Assembly (NCBI GenBank): GCA_003290165.1
Contig: QNQO01002038.1
Coordinates: 102,525-166,524 of the forward strand
Origin: Berberis thunbergii
Lineage: Eukaryota > Streptophyta > Magnoliopsida > Ranunculales > Berberidaceae
DNA: 64,000 nt
Reading direction: 5' to 3'
Part shown: positions 1 through 10,823 of the stretch, one piece after another
How the letters are laid out: each line of letters starts with the position of its first letter
Numbering within the stretch: the first letter of the stretch is position 1
Position numbers and translations under genes: made by a program
The notes under the pieces: model-generated
The model's database searches: none
Told to the model about the DNA's origin: nothing
What the model saw: the letters and a program-made list of their open reading frames with translations, nothing else

Positions 1-110
1 ATGTTAACCTCTAGGTGGCACCTCGGGGATAGGTTATGGGACCCTATACAAGCTCAACTTCAAAAAAAAAAAAAAAAGGGCAGCAAAGGCAAAGGCAAAG
101 GCAAACACAA

Positions 111-610
111 ACACAAACACAATAAAGTAACCCATACCTTTTGGCTTTTGCTACTTATTGAAATGTTGAAATGTTGATAGAAAGAGAGTTTGAGAGGATG
201 AAGATGAAGGGTTTAAATTTTTGTTGTTTAGAGTTCATACATCTACACTACTCAAAAGAGAGAAGGCAAACAAAGTTTAGCTTTTCATTTCCACTTTCTA
301 GATGAAATCACATTGAAACCCGAGAAAGAGTTAAGAGAGAAAGAGGGTAAAGGGAGAGAGAGAAAATAAGGGAAGAAAGAGATTCAAAGTAAGAACAATA
401 TAAATAAATTTACTCTATATACATAGGTATCGGTTCGGTTCGGTTTTTTTCGGTTAAAATCACTTACAAATCGAAAATCGAACCGATCCTATCGGTTTCA
501 AAATGTATCAAACCAAACCGATCCGAAACCGATTTTAAAATCGAACCGATCGGTTCGGTCGGTTTAATCAATTTTTTGGTTTTTTTGTTCAGCCCTAAAC
601 ACCTGCCTCG
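111..610. repeat. Diverged direct repeat, copy 1 (CGGTT-rich end)
   Basis: About 500 bp that recurs at 948-1,459. It starts with an AATAAAGTAACCC-type segment, passes through a purine-rich stretch, and ends in a stretch full of CGGTT and AACCG motifs (about 425-575). A partial third copy of the middle part (CTACACTACTCAAAAGAGAG) lies at about 617-695. I found no coding content and no convincing terminal inverted repeat. It may be a dispersed non-autonomous element. Confidence 0.6.
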
Positions 611-947
611 CTAATATCTACACTACTCAAAAGAGAGAAGGCAAACAAAGTTTAGCTTTTCATTTCCACTTTCTAGATGAAATCACATTGAAACCATCGC
701 TAATATCTGTAGCTATTGAAGCTTTTTTTTTTTTTTTTTTTGTAGTGGTAGTTTACTCTTGAATTTTATGTTAGATTACCTTGACTGGGATAATGGCATA
801 GAAGAGGGAGGTTACTAAAATCTCCAGTTTGTTTATATTGTATGGTGCTCAATGGGCAACTTGATACACTGTCCATGCAAAAAAAAAAAAAAAAAAAATG
901 ACAGAGCTTGAAAGGTTGCTACTTCTTGAAATAAAAACACAATAAAC

Positions 948-1459
948 AAACACAATAAAGTAACCCACACCTTTTGGCATTTGCTACTTCTTGAAATGTT
1001 GAAATGTTGATAGAAAGAGAGATTGAGAGGATGAAGATGAAGGGTTTAAATCTTTTGTTGTTTAGAGTTCGTGCATCTACACTACCCAAAAGAGAGAAGG
1101 CAAACAAAGTTTGGCTTTTCATTTCCACTTTCTAGATGAAATCACATTGAAACCCGAGAAAGAGTTAAGGGAGAAAGAGGGTAAAGTGAGAGAGAGAAAA
1201 TAAAGGAAGAGAGAGATTCAAAGTAAGAATAATATAAATAAAATTTACTCTATATACATAGGTATTAGTTCGGTTCGGTTTTTTCGGTTAAAATCACTTT
1301 CAAACCGAAAACCGAACCGACCCTATCGGTTTCAAAATGTATCAAACCAAACCGATCCGAAACCGATTTTAAAACCAAACCGATCGGTTCAGTTTTGATC
1401 GGTTCCGTAGGTTTAATCGGTTTTTTGGTTTTTTTGTTCAGCCCTAAACACCTGCCTCG
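948..1459. repeat. Diverged direct repeat, copy 2
   Basis: Second copy of the 111-610 repeat, with scattered substitutions. It includes the purine-rich middle and the CGGTT-rich end. A further pair of matching blocks follows the copies: about 730-890 matches about 1,655-1,800, and both end in poly(A). The duplicated block as a whole is therefore close to 850 bp. Confidence 0.6.
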
Positions 1460-2247
1460 TATTTCTTGCATTCCTTCTTTTCACATCCAAAGTAGGCTGG
1501 ATCCTTGCTCATGTATTGTGCCTGAAACGGCAGCAACACATATATCATACTATTGGAATATTCATCATTGACCACTAATATCAAAAAACCGTAGCAAATC
1601 TTTTAATTAGCGATGGTATCAAAAAACTGTCGCTAGTATCTATAGTTATTGAAGCTTTTTTTTGTAGTGTTAGTTTACTCTTGAATTTTATGTTAGCTTA
1701 CCTTGACTGGGATAATGGCATAGAAGAGGGAGGTCACTAAAATCTCCAGTTTGTTTATATTGTATGGTGCTCATTGGGCAACTTGATACATTGTCCATGC
1801 AATTCAACAACACAAAAAAAAAAAAAAAAAAAAAAAATGACCACTTGCACATATATATACTTACTGTTTATTCATTCATTATCATCATTCATCAACATAA
1901 AGTCAGTGTTTGAACGTGTACAATTGGATGAGAGGCCCAAGAATGTAGACATATTATAGGGGGCATTTGGGCTTGGTTTATTGTACTTCAAATGGGCATC
2001 TCGAAATTTATCAAAGTTAAACTCAAGACTAGTGGAATTATCAGATGGAGTAGGCCTAGTTCTTGACTCAGTATACACTCAGCAGTGCACTCTTGGTCTT
2101 GAAAGTTTATTCATGGGTGCTGGTGATCCACACGTCTCGCACCTGTCGAAGTCAAGGAGTTAAATTCCATCTCCACGATATATACAATGTTTATAAAACA
2201 ATATAAAATGAAGTAGTTTATGAGGAAATATCTCTAAGAATAGTAAA
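1460..2247. other. Intergenic stretch, nothing recognised
   Basis: It holds the second copy of the TTGAATTTTATGTTAG block and a poly(A) run near 1,815-1,836. Only short open frames are present, on both strands, and none resembles a known protein. Confidence 0.4.
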
Positions 2248-2256
2248 ATAATTTTA

Positions 2257-3052
2257 GAGCAATGCTAGGGAGCACTGCTATTTTACTTGGAATTTAGCCT
2301 GGATGGTGCCAAGGACGTGCACCATCCGCACATGCCAGTCACGTGGGCTTAAAAGTGGGCAAAAAAAAAAAAATTGAAACCAAATCGACAAAGAAAGAAC
2401 ACTCTCCATCTTCATCAAACAAGCAGGGGAAACCCACAAGAGATCTCCAAGCGAAACTCCTTCTGTGAAGAGATCTTCACCTTCAAAGGGGGAGAGGATC
2501 TCATAGGGTATTTTTCTTCTTAATATCTATCTGTTCTATTCCTTCTACTTGTTCTTCACAAGAGATCTTCACAGAAGGAGGAGAGGATCCCACCCAGAAA
2601 AAACCCCTTTGAGAGGATCTCCACCACCACCGTCTCCGCCTCCGTCGTCTCCGCATCCGTTGTCACCATGGCTGGCTAGATTTGCTCGATTCAGCATCAC
2701 ATGCTCAGCATCCATTCAATCCACATCAGAAGATGAATATAGGTAAGAAGATTGGGTTGTTGTTTGCAGGAATTGCTGGGATCATGCAGGTTGCAGTTTT
2801 CGTGTTTTTAGGTTTTAGAAGATGGGAGATTTCGAAGATTAACATGATGTCGAATTGGGGTTTTTTTTTAGAATACACAGATTATGATGAAGATGGAGAG
2901 TTTTCTGTCGATTTGTTTTTTTTTTTTTTTTTTTTTGCCCACGTGATTGGCATGCGCGGGGGTGCACGTGATTGGCATGCGCGGGGGTGCACGTGCTTGG
3001 CACCATCCAGGCGAATCTCCAAGCGAAACTCCAGTGCATTTTAGAATTTTCG
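2257..3052. mobile_element. Non-autonomous MULE-like element with 9-bp target duplication
   Basis: The long terminal inverted repeats show directly. GCCTGGATGGTGCCAAG with GACGTGCACC near 2,298-2,325 is mirrored by GGTGCACGTGCTTGGCACC with ATCCAGGC near 2,985-3,012. The similarity continues outward to the ends, GAGCAATGCTAGGG on the left and CGAAAATTCTAAAATG read inward from the right. ATAATTTTA flanks both sides (2,248-2,256 and 3,053-3,061), and a 9-bp target duplication is the Mutator hallmark. There is no transposase. The interior is GC-rich, with a possible splice donor after ATGAATATAG and a short frame (2,700-2,900) encoding a hydrophobic segment with LLFAGIAGIMQVAVFVFLGF. This may be captured host sequence (Pack-MULE), but I do not recognise the donor gene. 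Confidence 0.75.
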
Positions 3053-3061
3053 ATAATTTTA

Positions 3062-4430
3062 TTATCCTAGCCAAATTTCACATTTGTCCAACGATGACAC
3101 ATGGTTATTGGTCTATGTTTTCTACCATTATAAATAGAAAGAAAGTTCGTATTTTGGAGGGTTTTTTTTTTTGGAAAGCAAGCACGAGTTTAAGTACCCT
3201 TAACCTTTATATTAATTGATGCAATCGTTTTTCACTTTCTGCTCCGATCTGGTTTCTGCTGACCTGTTGACCTGCACAAGTAGCACACGTGAGCCACGAA
3301 CCATCGTTGTGATGGCCAATGACACTCCGATGCTAAAGTCAGACAGAGCTTTGAGGAAGGTATAATACTGCAACAGGGAATTTGTAGCGTACCTTAGCTT
3401 ACCAACCTCATGTCTTATTTATAGTGCAAGGAGTCTTGATTTAACGAGGCCATCATAGGCGTAAATTAGAGAGAAGATCTTGGTGGAGATCCCTCTGTAA
3501 TTAGGAATCCTGTTGTAGGAGAGAAATTCCTTATTAGCTCTGTGTTCCTAGATGCGTGGGAGATAATTTCAATCTAATAGCATTCCGTAAAAGGGAGTTT
3601 TACTATGTGAAAGATACTCTGGTGTTTGCTTCCTAGTTAGGAGCAAAGAGCAGCTGTAATTACCCGTCTAAAGCAGTTCCTCGAGATACTTGCCTATGGA
3701 GAGCCCACGGGTATTGAGGACAGTTGTGAGACGTGTGGGCTTAGCGTGTTGTGAGAGTCTGAGTCCGCCTGGCAGACTAAATTGAGCGGGCTTGGTACCG
3801 GTTGGGCTTGTTCAGTGTTGGACTGATGTTGGGGCTCGTATTTTCTCGAGATTATCAAGACACATGTACGACTCAGAGGCGTGACCTTTTTTATGTATCA
3901 TTAGCTACTCCTCCCGAGTTAATAAGGCGTTAAGTCGGTTCACTGACTCTTTGAAAATACTACCGAGGCATTCGTCTCGAGCGGCATATGACATTAATGA
4001 GTATCAAGGAGAGAAAGTGCAGTTTGTCTTCCCTATAAATATTCACCGTCTTTACGAGGATTCCTTCATTGTTATTCGTGTTGTCTTTTCGAACCATAGT
4101 ATTTGTTTCATCTTTCAATGGTTGACGCTGTTGAATCTTCTCGTAAGAACCCGTTAATGCTTGCTTATATCAACTTCTTTGAAGAAAGTTTGGTAAATAA
4201 AAATGAGTTGATATGGCTTCGTAGTTTGTACCGTCTCCTAGAAGATTTGTAAATTATTCCCGCGTTTGGAATTTTGGGTCTGAATGTTTGTCAAAAAATT
4301 ATTAAAATAGTGACAAATTAGCCATTACATCAACAACGGTTTCTAAATGGTCTATTTTGTGAAAAATTAGGTATTAAAAGTCATTTTCCATAAATTATTT
4401 TAATAAAAAGAACTACTATTTTTATTTAAT
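3062..4430. other. Unclassified repeat-like intergenic block
   Basis: Present in both copies of the 6.08-kb duplication (second copy about 9,142-10,510). It has transposon-like texture: a TATAAATATT motif near 4,035 followed by a short frame, and long GC-moderate stretches unlike the flanking AT-rich DNA. I found no LTR pair, no protein domain and no terminal repeat, so I do not assign a class. Confidence 0.3.
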
Positions 4431-4743
4431 GAGTGAACCCCAAATATTCATTAGACTTGCTTACTATTCTCATAACACGCACTTATTAGTTTTGGAAAGT
4501 AACACTTAATAGTCTTATTTCAATATTGGAGTGCAATTGAAATCAATAATAATATTTATAAAGTGAAGTGCATGTTTCCAATTCATTTTTCTCACACGGG
4601 GATGGACCTTATTTTTATTTAATGAGTGGACACCAAATAACAAATTGATCCAACTTTCCCATGCCATTGTCCACGTGCATGTCAACTAGAAAATGACACA
4701 CAAGGCCATGTTCATTAAGATTACTTTTAACAACACCAAAAAT

Positions 4744-5282
4744 ATTGCTTTATTGGTTCTCGAGCCCTTCTAGGCGTCGAGGGAACGCGTGAGGAAACCA
4801 GGGAGGGGGTAGTTTTACCACTCATCAACCTCGAGATTTTTGAAGGCGCGCATTTTGAGGGGGATGAAGGGTCACACACCCCCTTCGCTGGTTTTCTCGC
4901 GTGTTCCCTAGACATTTAGAAAAAGCGTTGGTTCTCATTACATTATTTTGCATGAGTTCATTATCTTTCCTTGTTACACCAACCAACTTTAATGGAAAGT
5001 TGGTGGAATTTCACTACTCTACTCAAATGGAAAGCCAATCTTCCCAAATGGAAAGCCAGTCTTCCCAATAATTCTTATCTCCTCCCTTGGAGGAATTATT
5101 CCTCCAACGTTAATGCATTCAATTGATTCGGGGTTTCTTGCAACAAGAACCATGGTTTATTTATCTCTGGCAAACTTGTGGTTGGTGGGTAATCTTCATG
5201 CTTTTGACTTCTCATTTCTTCCATACATCCTTGGCTTAAATCTTAGCCATAACACCCTTTCTGGGACTATTCCAATTCATAT
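4744..5282 (+). pseudogene. Solo N-terminal LRR-RLK fragment, split by a MITE (copy A)
   Basis: A decayed 5' piece of the same receptor family as gene 2. The signal-peptide stretch (ATTGCTTTATTGGTTCTC, then CATTACATT and GAGTTCATT) is broken by a 166-bp MITE. Then follow remnants of TPTNF, LLKWKA, SWNSSSN-like and FGVSCN (as GVSCNKN) and the first LRR, ending at the codons for GTIPIH. A 21-bp duplication of AAATGGAAAGCCAGTCTTCCC-type sequence and several frame breaks rule out function. The rest of the receptor is absent: the next sequence (TTTTTATTTAATGAGTGGAC) is promoter-type DNA seen upstream of other copies. Confidence 0.8.
4762..4927. mobile_element. Foldback MITE with 9-bp target duplication
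   Basis: An imperfect palindrome running from GAGCCCTTCTAGG to a right end that reads inward as CGCTTTTTCTAAATG. TTGGTTCTC is duplicated on both sides (4,753-4,761 and 4,928-4,936). The duplicated bases are signal-peptide codons of the RLK family, so the insertion site in the ancestral gene is certain. It belongs to the same 9-bp-TSD family as the elements near 7.1, 7.4, 33.4, 56.7 and 63.1 kb. Confidence 0.8.
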
Positions 5283-5498
5283 TTTTATTTAATGAGTGGA
5301 CACCAAATATTCATTAGACTTGCTTAATATTCTCATAACACACACTTATTAGTTATGGAGAGTAATACTTATTAGTCTAATTATTTCAACATTGGAGTGC
5401 AATTGAAATCAAATACCTATTCCCCGCTTTTCATCTGAAGTGTTCGGTTTCTCTTGCTTAACATTCATTTGCGTTCTCATGCTTGATTTGTTGTGGTA

Positions 5499-5649
5499 AT
5501 TTTTTTTTTGGAAAGCGAGCTGGATTTTTATAGGATCTTATAACCTATCAACAAGGTGCGACCTACAGGTCAAAACCATAAGAAAGTAACCATGCCGCTG
5601 GCGGGTTTCGAACCTAGGACGTGAGGGATAAACCACACAGCCCTAATAT
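5499..5649 (-). mobile_element. tRNA-derived SINE-like insertion
   Basis: Read on the minus strand it has a box-B-like GGTTCGAAACC, an upstream TAGGGCTGTGTGGTT resembling box A, and a 3' poly(A) (the T run at 5,500-5,509). The paralogous segment near 46,030-46,060 has TTGTTGTGGTAATTTGG running directly into GAGTGCCATAAA, so this block is an insertion. A second copy lies near 11,579-11,729 in the tandem duplicate. Exact ends and target duplication are not clear. Confidence 0.5.
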
Positions 5650-7048
5650 ATGAGTGCCATAAAATATGCATAGTGGAATGATCCCAACCAAAGTCCCGAT
5701 AAGATTTGGAACGCATTATTAGTGTTGGGTGGGTTGTGAGAGGTTATTTCCTAATAAAAAACAACGACTTTGAAAGACTTTAAGTGGATTAGTTGAGCTT
5801 TATCCATCATTGGAATATTGTCCAAAAGAAAATAAGAAAACTTTAGTAACCCCACCACCTGCTGCAACTTGAACAACGAAGGGGAAAGGGTAACATAATT
5901 GCAATTTATACCAAGGCAATCAATAGTAAAAGTTAGGTGGCTCCCCTGGCTTGTATGTGGCTCCGCCACAGATTGTGGTATTGAGAAGCATGTATTTTGA
6001 TTTTTACAAGCGACGATTCTTGGCAGTCGGGACTCCTAGTCACTTTTGGATTAGGGTAGGTTTTTTTTACACTTTTACCCATTCTCTTTAAAATACAACC
6101 ACAAACATAATTTATAAAAGGGTAGAAGTGTAAAAAAACCCTATCCTGACCCAAAAAGTGGCTAGGAGCCTTGGCTGCCTAGAATTGTTGTTTTACAAGA
6201 CTTACCTCAGCAACCCAACAGTCAACACTCTTTCCTACTTTCATTTACTCCTTGATCTGATAAGAAAACTGGTTCATTGGTTGCTCTTCTCAGTTTCATT
6301 GCTAGCCTATTAAGAAACTAAATTTTTGTTTAATGTATGCGTACCAAGAAATACTATTTTAGAAAAACACTTTGTGAGAGTATTCCCCAACTTGAAGTTT
6401 TTTGAGGTAGCGATTAGTTTCTTGTTTGCGCATAAATTTGAGGAACGTGCACTTCTCTTTAGGAATAATGTGTATCAGTTGTAAGTCAGGGTCGACAAGC
6501 TGTCATTGTCGATCATACCTGTAAAAAGTAAAAATCTTGACTTTATGACACATGGACTATGTATTTTGTTCATTAACCACCAAAATACCTTTTGCACAAA
6601 ATAAAAATAAATTATTTGCGGGTTTTGTGCAATGCTTGGTTTGTTTGTGTTCTCCAAGTGCACAAAAAAAACAAACGATATGCATGGAATAACGAGTATT
6701 TGAACCCTTGGGTGGTCTGTATTGACCAACGTGTTTCACGTAGACTTTACTTGTAAGTTGTAACACATGAATGGAATAAGACATCCGATTCAGGTAATGT
6801 TCATGCAAAAAAAAAATCATGACAATTTGCAAAAACTTGGGTGGACGACTTTAAAAAAGAATCATGACAATTTGCAAAGACTTGAGTCTATTCAAAGACT
6901 TGACGAAGACAAATGGCAAAGATTTGAGATGTTTATCTTGATCAGTCAATCGTTTTGTCGTTTTGTCCTTTATCTTCAATGTCTTGCCTTGTGAATCAAT
7001 CATGTCCACCTTAAAAAAAATTCTAAAAAAAAAAAGACTACTTGAACT
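5650..7048. other. Intergenic segment paralogous to 46.0-47.1 kb
   Basis: Matches about 46,050-47,060 with substitutions and indels (shared TTCCCCAACTTGAAGTTTTTTG and GCAAAGACTTG-type motifs). Several short open frames exist on both strands but none is conserved between the paralogs. No gene is recognised. Second copy at about 11,730-13,129. Confidence 0.5.
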
Positions 7049-7057
7049 GCTATTGGC

Positions 7058-7205
7058 CAAAAATTCTAGCCGGCCAGGGAAATCGACCTTATTTGCCGGT
7101 CTGGGGAAAAATTATATTTTTGCCCCTCCTCCAAAAGGTGTTTTGGATTTGTGTGTTTAAAGAGGTTTGCCCCCAGCGAGCAAACCAGGCCGGCTAGAAG
7201 TGCTC
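7058..7205. mobile_element. MITE, TTCTAGCCGGCC family, 9-bp target duplication
   Basis: Inverted ends TTCTAGCCGGCC and GGCCGGCTAGAA lie just inside the termini. GCTATTGGC is duplicated at 7,049-7,057 and 7,206-7,214, and the empty-site form GCTATTGGCTAGACAGCTG occurs at about 49,053. The outer ends (GAGCACTTCTAG read inward from the right) resemble the 4,762 element. Second copy at 13,139-13,286. Confidence 0.75.
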
Positions 7206-7333
7206 GCTATTGGCTAGACAGCTGGACACCAATATTCAAGATAGTAAAATAGAAGATGACATTTTTTCTAATAACAAACACGTATTAGTTTTGGAAAGTA
7301 ACACTTATTAGTCTTATTTCAACATTGGAGTGC

Positions 7334-7498
7334 AAGCTTTGCTAGGGGTCGAGGGATGGGTGGTAACCACCCATCCGCCTAGAGATGAGTGTATCGACCT
7401 CAAGATGCGTGATGTCACTCATCTCGAGGTGGATGGGTGGCTTCCACCCATCCCTCGCTCCTTTCCCTGGTTCCCTCCCTCGACCCCTAGAATTTTCG
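7334..7498. mobile_element. Foldback MITE near an RLK promoter, 9-bp target duplication
   Basis: A strong palindrome: CTAGGGGTCGAGGGATGGG on the left, and its reverse complement near the right end, with CTCGAGGT close to the centre. TTGGAGTGC is duplicated at 7,325-7,333 and 7,499-7,507, and the intact site ATTGGAGTGCAATTG is seen at about 49,208. It sits about 550 bp upstream of the RLK start. Second copy at 13,415-13,579. Confidence 0.8.
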
Positions 7499-7797
7499 TT
7501 GGAGTGCAATTGAAATCAAATACTATTTCAAATTCACTTTTCTCACACCATGATAGACCTTAATTATTTTTATATAATGAGTGGACACCAAATAATTAAC
7601 AGATGTGCTAACTTTCCCATGTCATTGTCCAAGTGCTTGTCAACTAGAAAACTGATGTTCATTGAGATTTCTTTCAAGTTAACAACACCAAAAAGATATT
7701 TTTTTAAAAAAAATTCTTGAAGTTAATATACCATGCTCCTTGACATGTGATTGAAATCCCAATGCATTGACGCCTATGCCTCATCCTCAACTTTTAT

Positions 7798-7808
7798 CTA
7801 TAAATATT
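7798..7808 (+). promoter_or_regulatory. TATA box of truncated RLK copy
   Basis: CTATAAATATT lies 84 bp before the ATG. The same motif at the same spacing stands before genes 2, 4 and 5, and a CT-rich leader precedes the start in each. Confidence 0.65.
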
Positions 7809-7881
7809 CTCTACTCCTTAGCTAAGCCTAAACAAAGTGAGTCAGTAATATCCTCTTATTCTTTCTCTCTCTCTCTTCACA

Positions 7882-8604
7882 ATGATTGTTTTATTGGTCT
7901 TCATTACATTGTCCTCCCTAAGCTTATCCCCTTCTCTTGTTACACCAACCAACTTTACAAATGTTGATACAACCGAAGAAGCCACTGCTCTACTCAAATG
8001 GAAAGCCAGTCTTCACAACAATTGTTATCTCCTCCCTTCGTGGAATTCTTCCTCCAATGTTAATGAATGCTATTGGTTCGGGGTTTCTTGCAACAAGAAT
8101 CATAGAGTGGTTGATTTATCTATGCCAAGCTTGGGTTTGGTGGGTACTCTTCATGCTTTTGACTTCTCATTTCTTCCATACCTCCTCCGCTTAAATCTCA
8201 GCCATAACACCCTTTCCGGGACTATTCCAATTCATATTGGTAATCTTTCTCGACTTAATATTCTCGATCTTTCATCCAATCACTTTTTAGGAGAAATTCC
8301 TTCTGAAATAGGAAATCTCAAATCTCTTGTGAACTTGGCGTTGTCTACCAATAATCTCACTGGTTCGATCCCTCCATCTCTTGGTAATTTGACTAATTTG
8401 ACCACTCTATACCTTCACACCAATGCACTTTCTGGCCGCATTCCTTCAGAAATAGGAAATCTCAGATCTCTTGTGGACTTGGCGTTGTCTACCAATATTC
8501 TCACTGGTTCGATCCTCCCATCTCTTGGTAATTTGACTGAGCTGACCATTCTATACCTTTACTCCAAAGGGGGAGAGGATCTCATAGGGTATTTTTCTTC
8601 TTAA
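7882..8604 (+). pseudogene. Truncated MIK2-type LRR receptor (gene 1), fused to transposon sequence
   Basis: The frame encodes 240 residues: signal peptide ([12 protein letters not shown]...), LRRNT ([13 protein letters not shown], then SWNSSSN and FGVSCN) and the first six to seven LRRs. At 8,565 the coding sequence stops matching its family and continues in the MULE-like element, adding a short alien tail (KGGEDLIGYFSS) and a stop. Up to the break it is identical in sequence to gene 2 as far as I compared. The rest of the ectodomain, the membrane helix and the kinase are absent. The promoter is present, so a short secreted LRR protein is conceivable, but no selection can be shown from the sequence. 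It is the by-product of the 6.08-kb tandem duplication. Confidence 0.9.
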
Positions 8605-9133
8605 TATCTATCTGTTCTATTCCTTCTACTTGTTCTTCACAAGAGATCTTCACAGAAGGAGGAGAGGATCCCACCCAGAAAAAACCCCTTTGAGAGGATC
8701 TCCACCACCACCGTCTCCGCCTCCGTCGTCTCCGCATCCGTTGTCACCATGGCTGGCTAGATTTGCTCGATTCAGCATCACATGCTCAGCATCCATTCAA
8801 TCCACATCAGAAGATGAATATAGGTAAGAAGATTGGGTTGTTGTTTGCAGGAATTGCTGGGATCATGCAGGTTGCAGTTTTCGTGTTTTTAGGTTTTAGA
8901 AGATGGGAGATTTCGAAGATTAACATGATGTCGAATTGGGGTTTTTTTTTAGAATACACAGATTATGATGAAGATGGAGAGTTTTCTGTCGATTTGTTTT
9001 TTTTTTTTTTTTTTTTTGCCCACGTGATTGGCATGCGCGGGGGTGCACGTGATTGGCATGCGCGGGGGTGCACGTGCTTGGCACCATCCAGGCGAATCTC
9101 CAAGCGAAACTCCAGTGCATTTTAGAATTTTCG
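8565..9133. mobile_element. Left-truncated copy of the MULE-like element
   Basis: Copy of 2,484-3,052 created by the tandem duplication. Only the right terminal inverted repeat remains (about 9,018-9,133), so it could not be mobilised as a two-ended element. Confidence 0.85.
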
Positions 9134-10823
9134 ATAATTTTATTATCCTAGCCAAATTTCACATTTGTCCAACGATGACACATGGTTATTGGTCTATGTT
9201 TTCTACCATTATAAATAGAAAGAAAGTTCGTATTTTGGAGGGTTTTTTTTTTGGAAAGCAAGCACGAGTTTAAGTACCCTTAACCTTTATATTAATTGAT
9301 GCAATCGTTTTTCACTTTCTGCTCCGATCTGGTTTCTGCTGACCTGTTGACCTGCACAAGTAGCACACGTGAGCCACGAACCATCGTTGTGATGGCCAAT
9401 GACACTCCGATGCTAAAGTCAGACAGAGCTTTGAGGAAGGTATAATACTGCAACAGGGAATTTGTAGCGTACCTTAGCTTACCAACCTCATGTCTTATTT
9501 ATAGTGCAAGGAGTCTTGATTTAACGAGGCCATCATAGGCGTAAATTAGAGAGAAGATCTTGGTGGAGATCCCTCTGTAATTAGGAATCCTGTTGTAGGA
9601 GAGAAATTCCTTATTAGCTCTGTGTTCCTAGATGCGTGGGAGATAATTTCAATCTAATAGCATTCCGTAAAAGGGAGTTTTACTATGTGAAAGATACTCT
9701 GGTGTTTGCTTCCTAGTTAGGAGCAAAGAGCAGCTGTAATTACCCGTCTAAAGCAGTTCCTCGAGATACTTGCCTATGGAGAGCCCACGGGTATTGAGGA
9801 CAGTTGTGAGACGTGTGGGCTTAGCGTGTTGTGAGAGTCTGAGTCCGCCTGGCAGACTAAATTGAGCGGGCTTGGTACCGGTTGGGCTTGTTCAGTGTTG
9901 GACTGATGTTGGGGCTCGTATTTTCTCGAGATTATCAAGACACATGTACGACTCAGAGGCGTGACCTTTTTTATGTATCATTAGCTACTCCTCCCGAGTT
10001 AATAAGGCGTTAAGTCGGTTCACTGACTCTTTGAAAATACTACCGAGGCATTCGTCTCGAGCGGCATATGACATTAATGAGTATCAAGGAGAGAAAGTGC
10101 AGTTTGTCTTCCCTATAAATATTCACCGTCTTTACGAGGATTCCTTCATTGTTATTCGTGTTGTCTTTTCGAACCATAGTATTTGTTTCATCTTTCAATG
10201 GTTGACGCTGTTGAATCTTCTCGTAAGAACCCGTTAATGCTTGCTTATATCAACTTCTTTGAAGAAAGTTTGGTAAATAAAAATGAGTTGATATGGCTTC
10301 GTAGTTTGTACCGTCTCCTAGAAGATTTGTAAATTATTCCCGCGTTTGGAATTTTGGGTCTGAATGTTTGTCAAAAAATTATTAAAATAGTGACAAATTA
10401 GCCATTACATCAACAACGGTTTCTAAATGGTCTATTTTGTGAAAAATTAGGTATTAAAAGTCATTTTCCATAAATTATTTTAATAAAAAGAACTACTATT
10501 TTTATTTAATGAGTGAACCCCAAATATTCATTAGACTTGCTTACTATTCTCATAACACGCACTTATTAGTTTTGGAAAGTAACACTTAATAGTCTTATTT
10601 CAATATTGGAGTGCAATTGAAATCAATAATAATATTTATAAAGTGAAGTGCATGTTTCCAATTCATTTTTCTCACACGGGGATGGACCTTATTTTTATTT
10701 AATGAGTGGACACCAAATAACAAATTGATCCAACTTTCCCATGCCATTGTCCACGTGCATGTCAACTAGAAAATGACACACAAGGCCATGTTCATTAAGA
10801 TTACTTTTAACAACACCAAAAAT

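Larger units (their letters stand above)
2484..8564. repeat. 6.08-kb tandem duplication, copy A
   Basis: Direct repeat of 8,565-14,646 at a constant offset of 6,080-6,082. I noticed only five 1-bp homopolymer length differences (near 3,165, 6,119, 6,325, 6,600 and 7,700) and one substitution (5,029). The left break falls inside the 2,257-3,052 element. The right break falls inside an LRR-RLK exon. The three bases CAA are shared at the joint. Confidence 0.95.

Noticed and set aside
425..600. Telomere-like or subtelomeric repeat
   Set aside because: The motif is CGGTT in mixed orientation, not the plant TTTAGGG repeat.
1265..1471. 68-residue frame rich in TEPI/KPT repeats
   Set aside because: It is the minus-strand reading of the CGGTT/AACCG repeat; not conserved in the first copy.
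2682..3044. 120-residue frame crossing the T run
   Set aside because: It includes a poly(T) tract coding for a run of F and terminal-inverted-repeat sequence, so only its first part might be captured coding sequence.
3062..4430. Solo LTR
   Set aside because: It contains a TATA-like motif but no TG...CA ends with a target duplication could be placed, so it was left unclassified.
7423..7510. CTCGAG palindrome as a transcription terminator or riboswitch
   Set aside because: Flanked by a 9-bp target duplication and repeated elsewhere. It is a foldback MITE.
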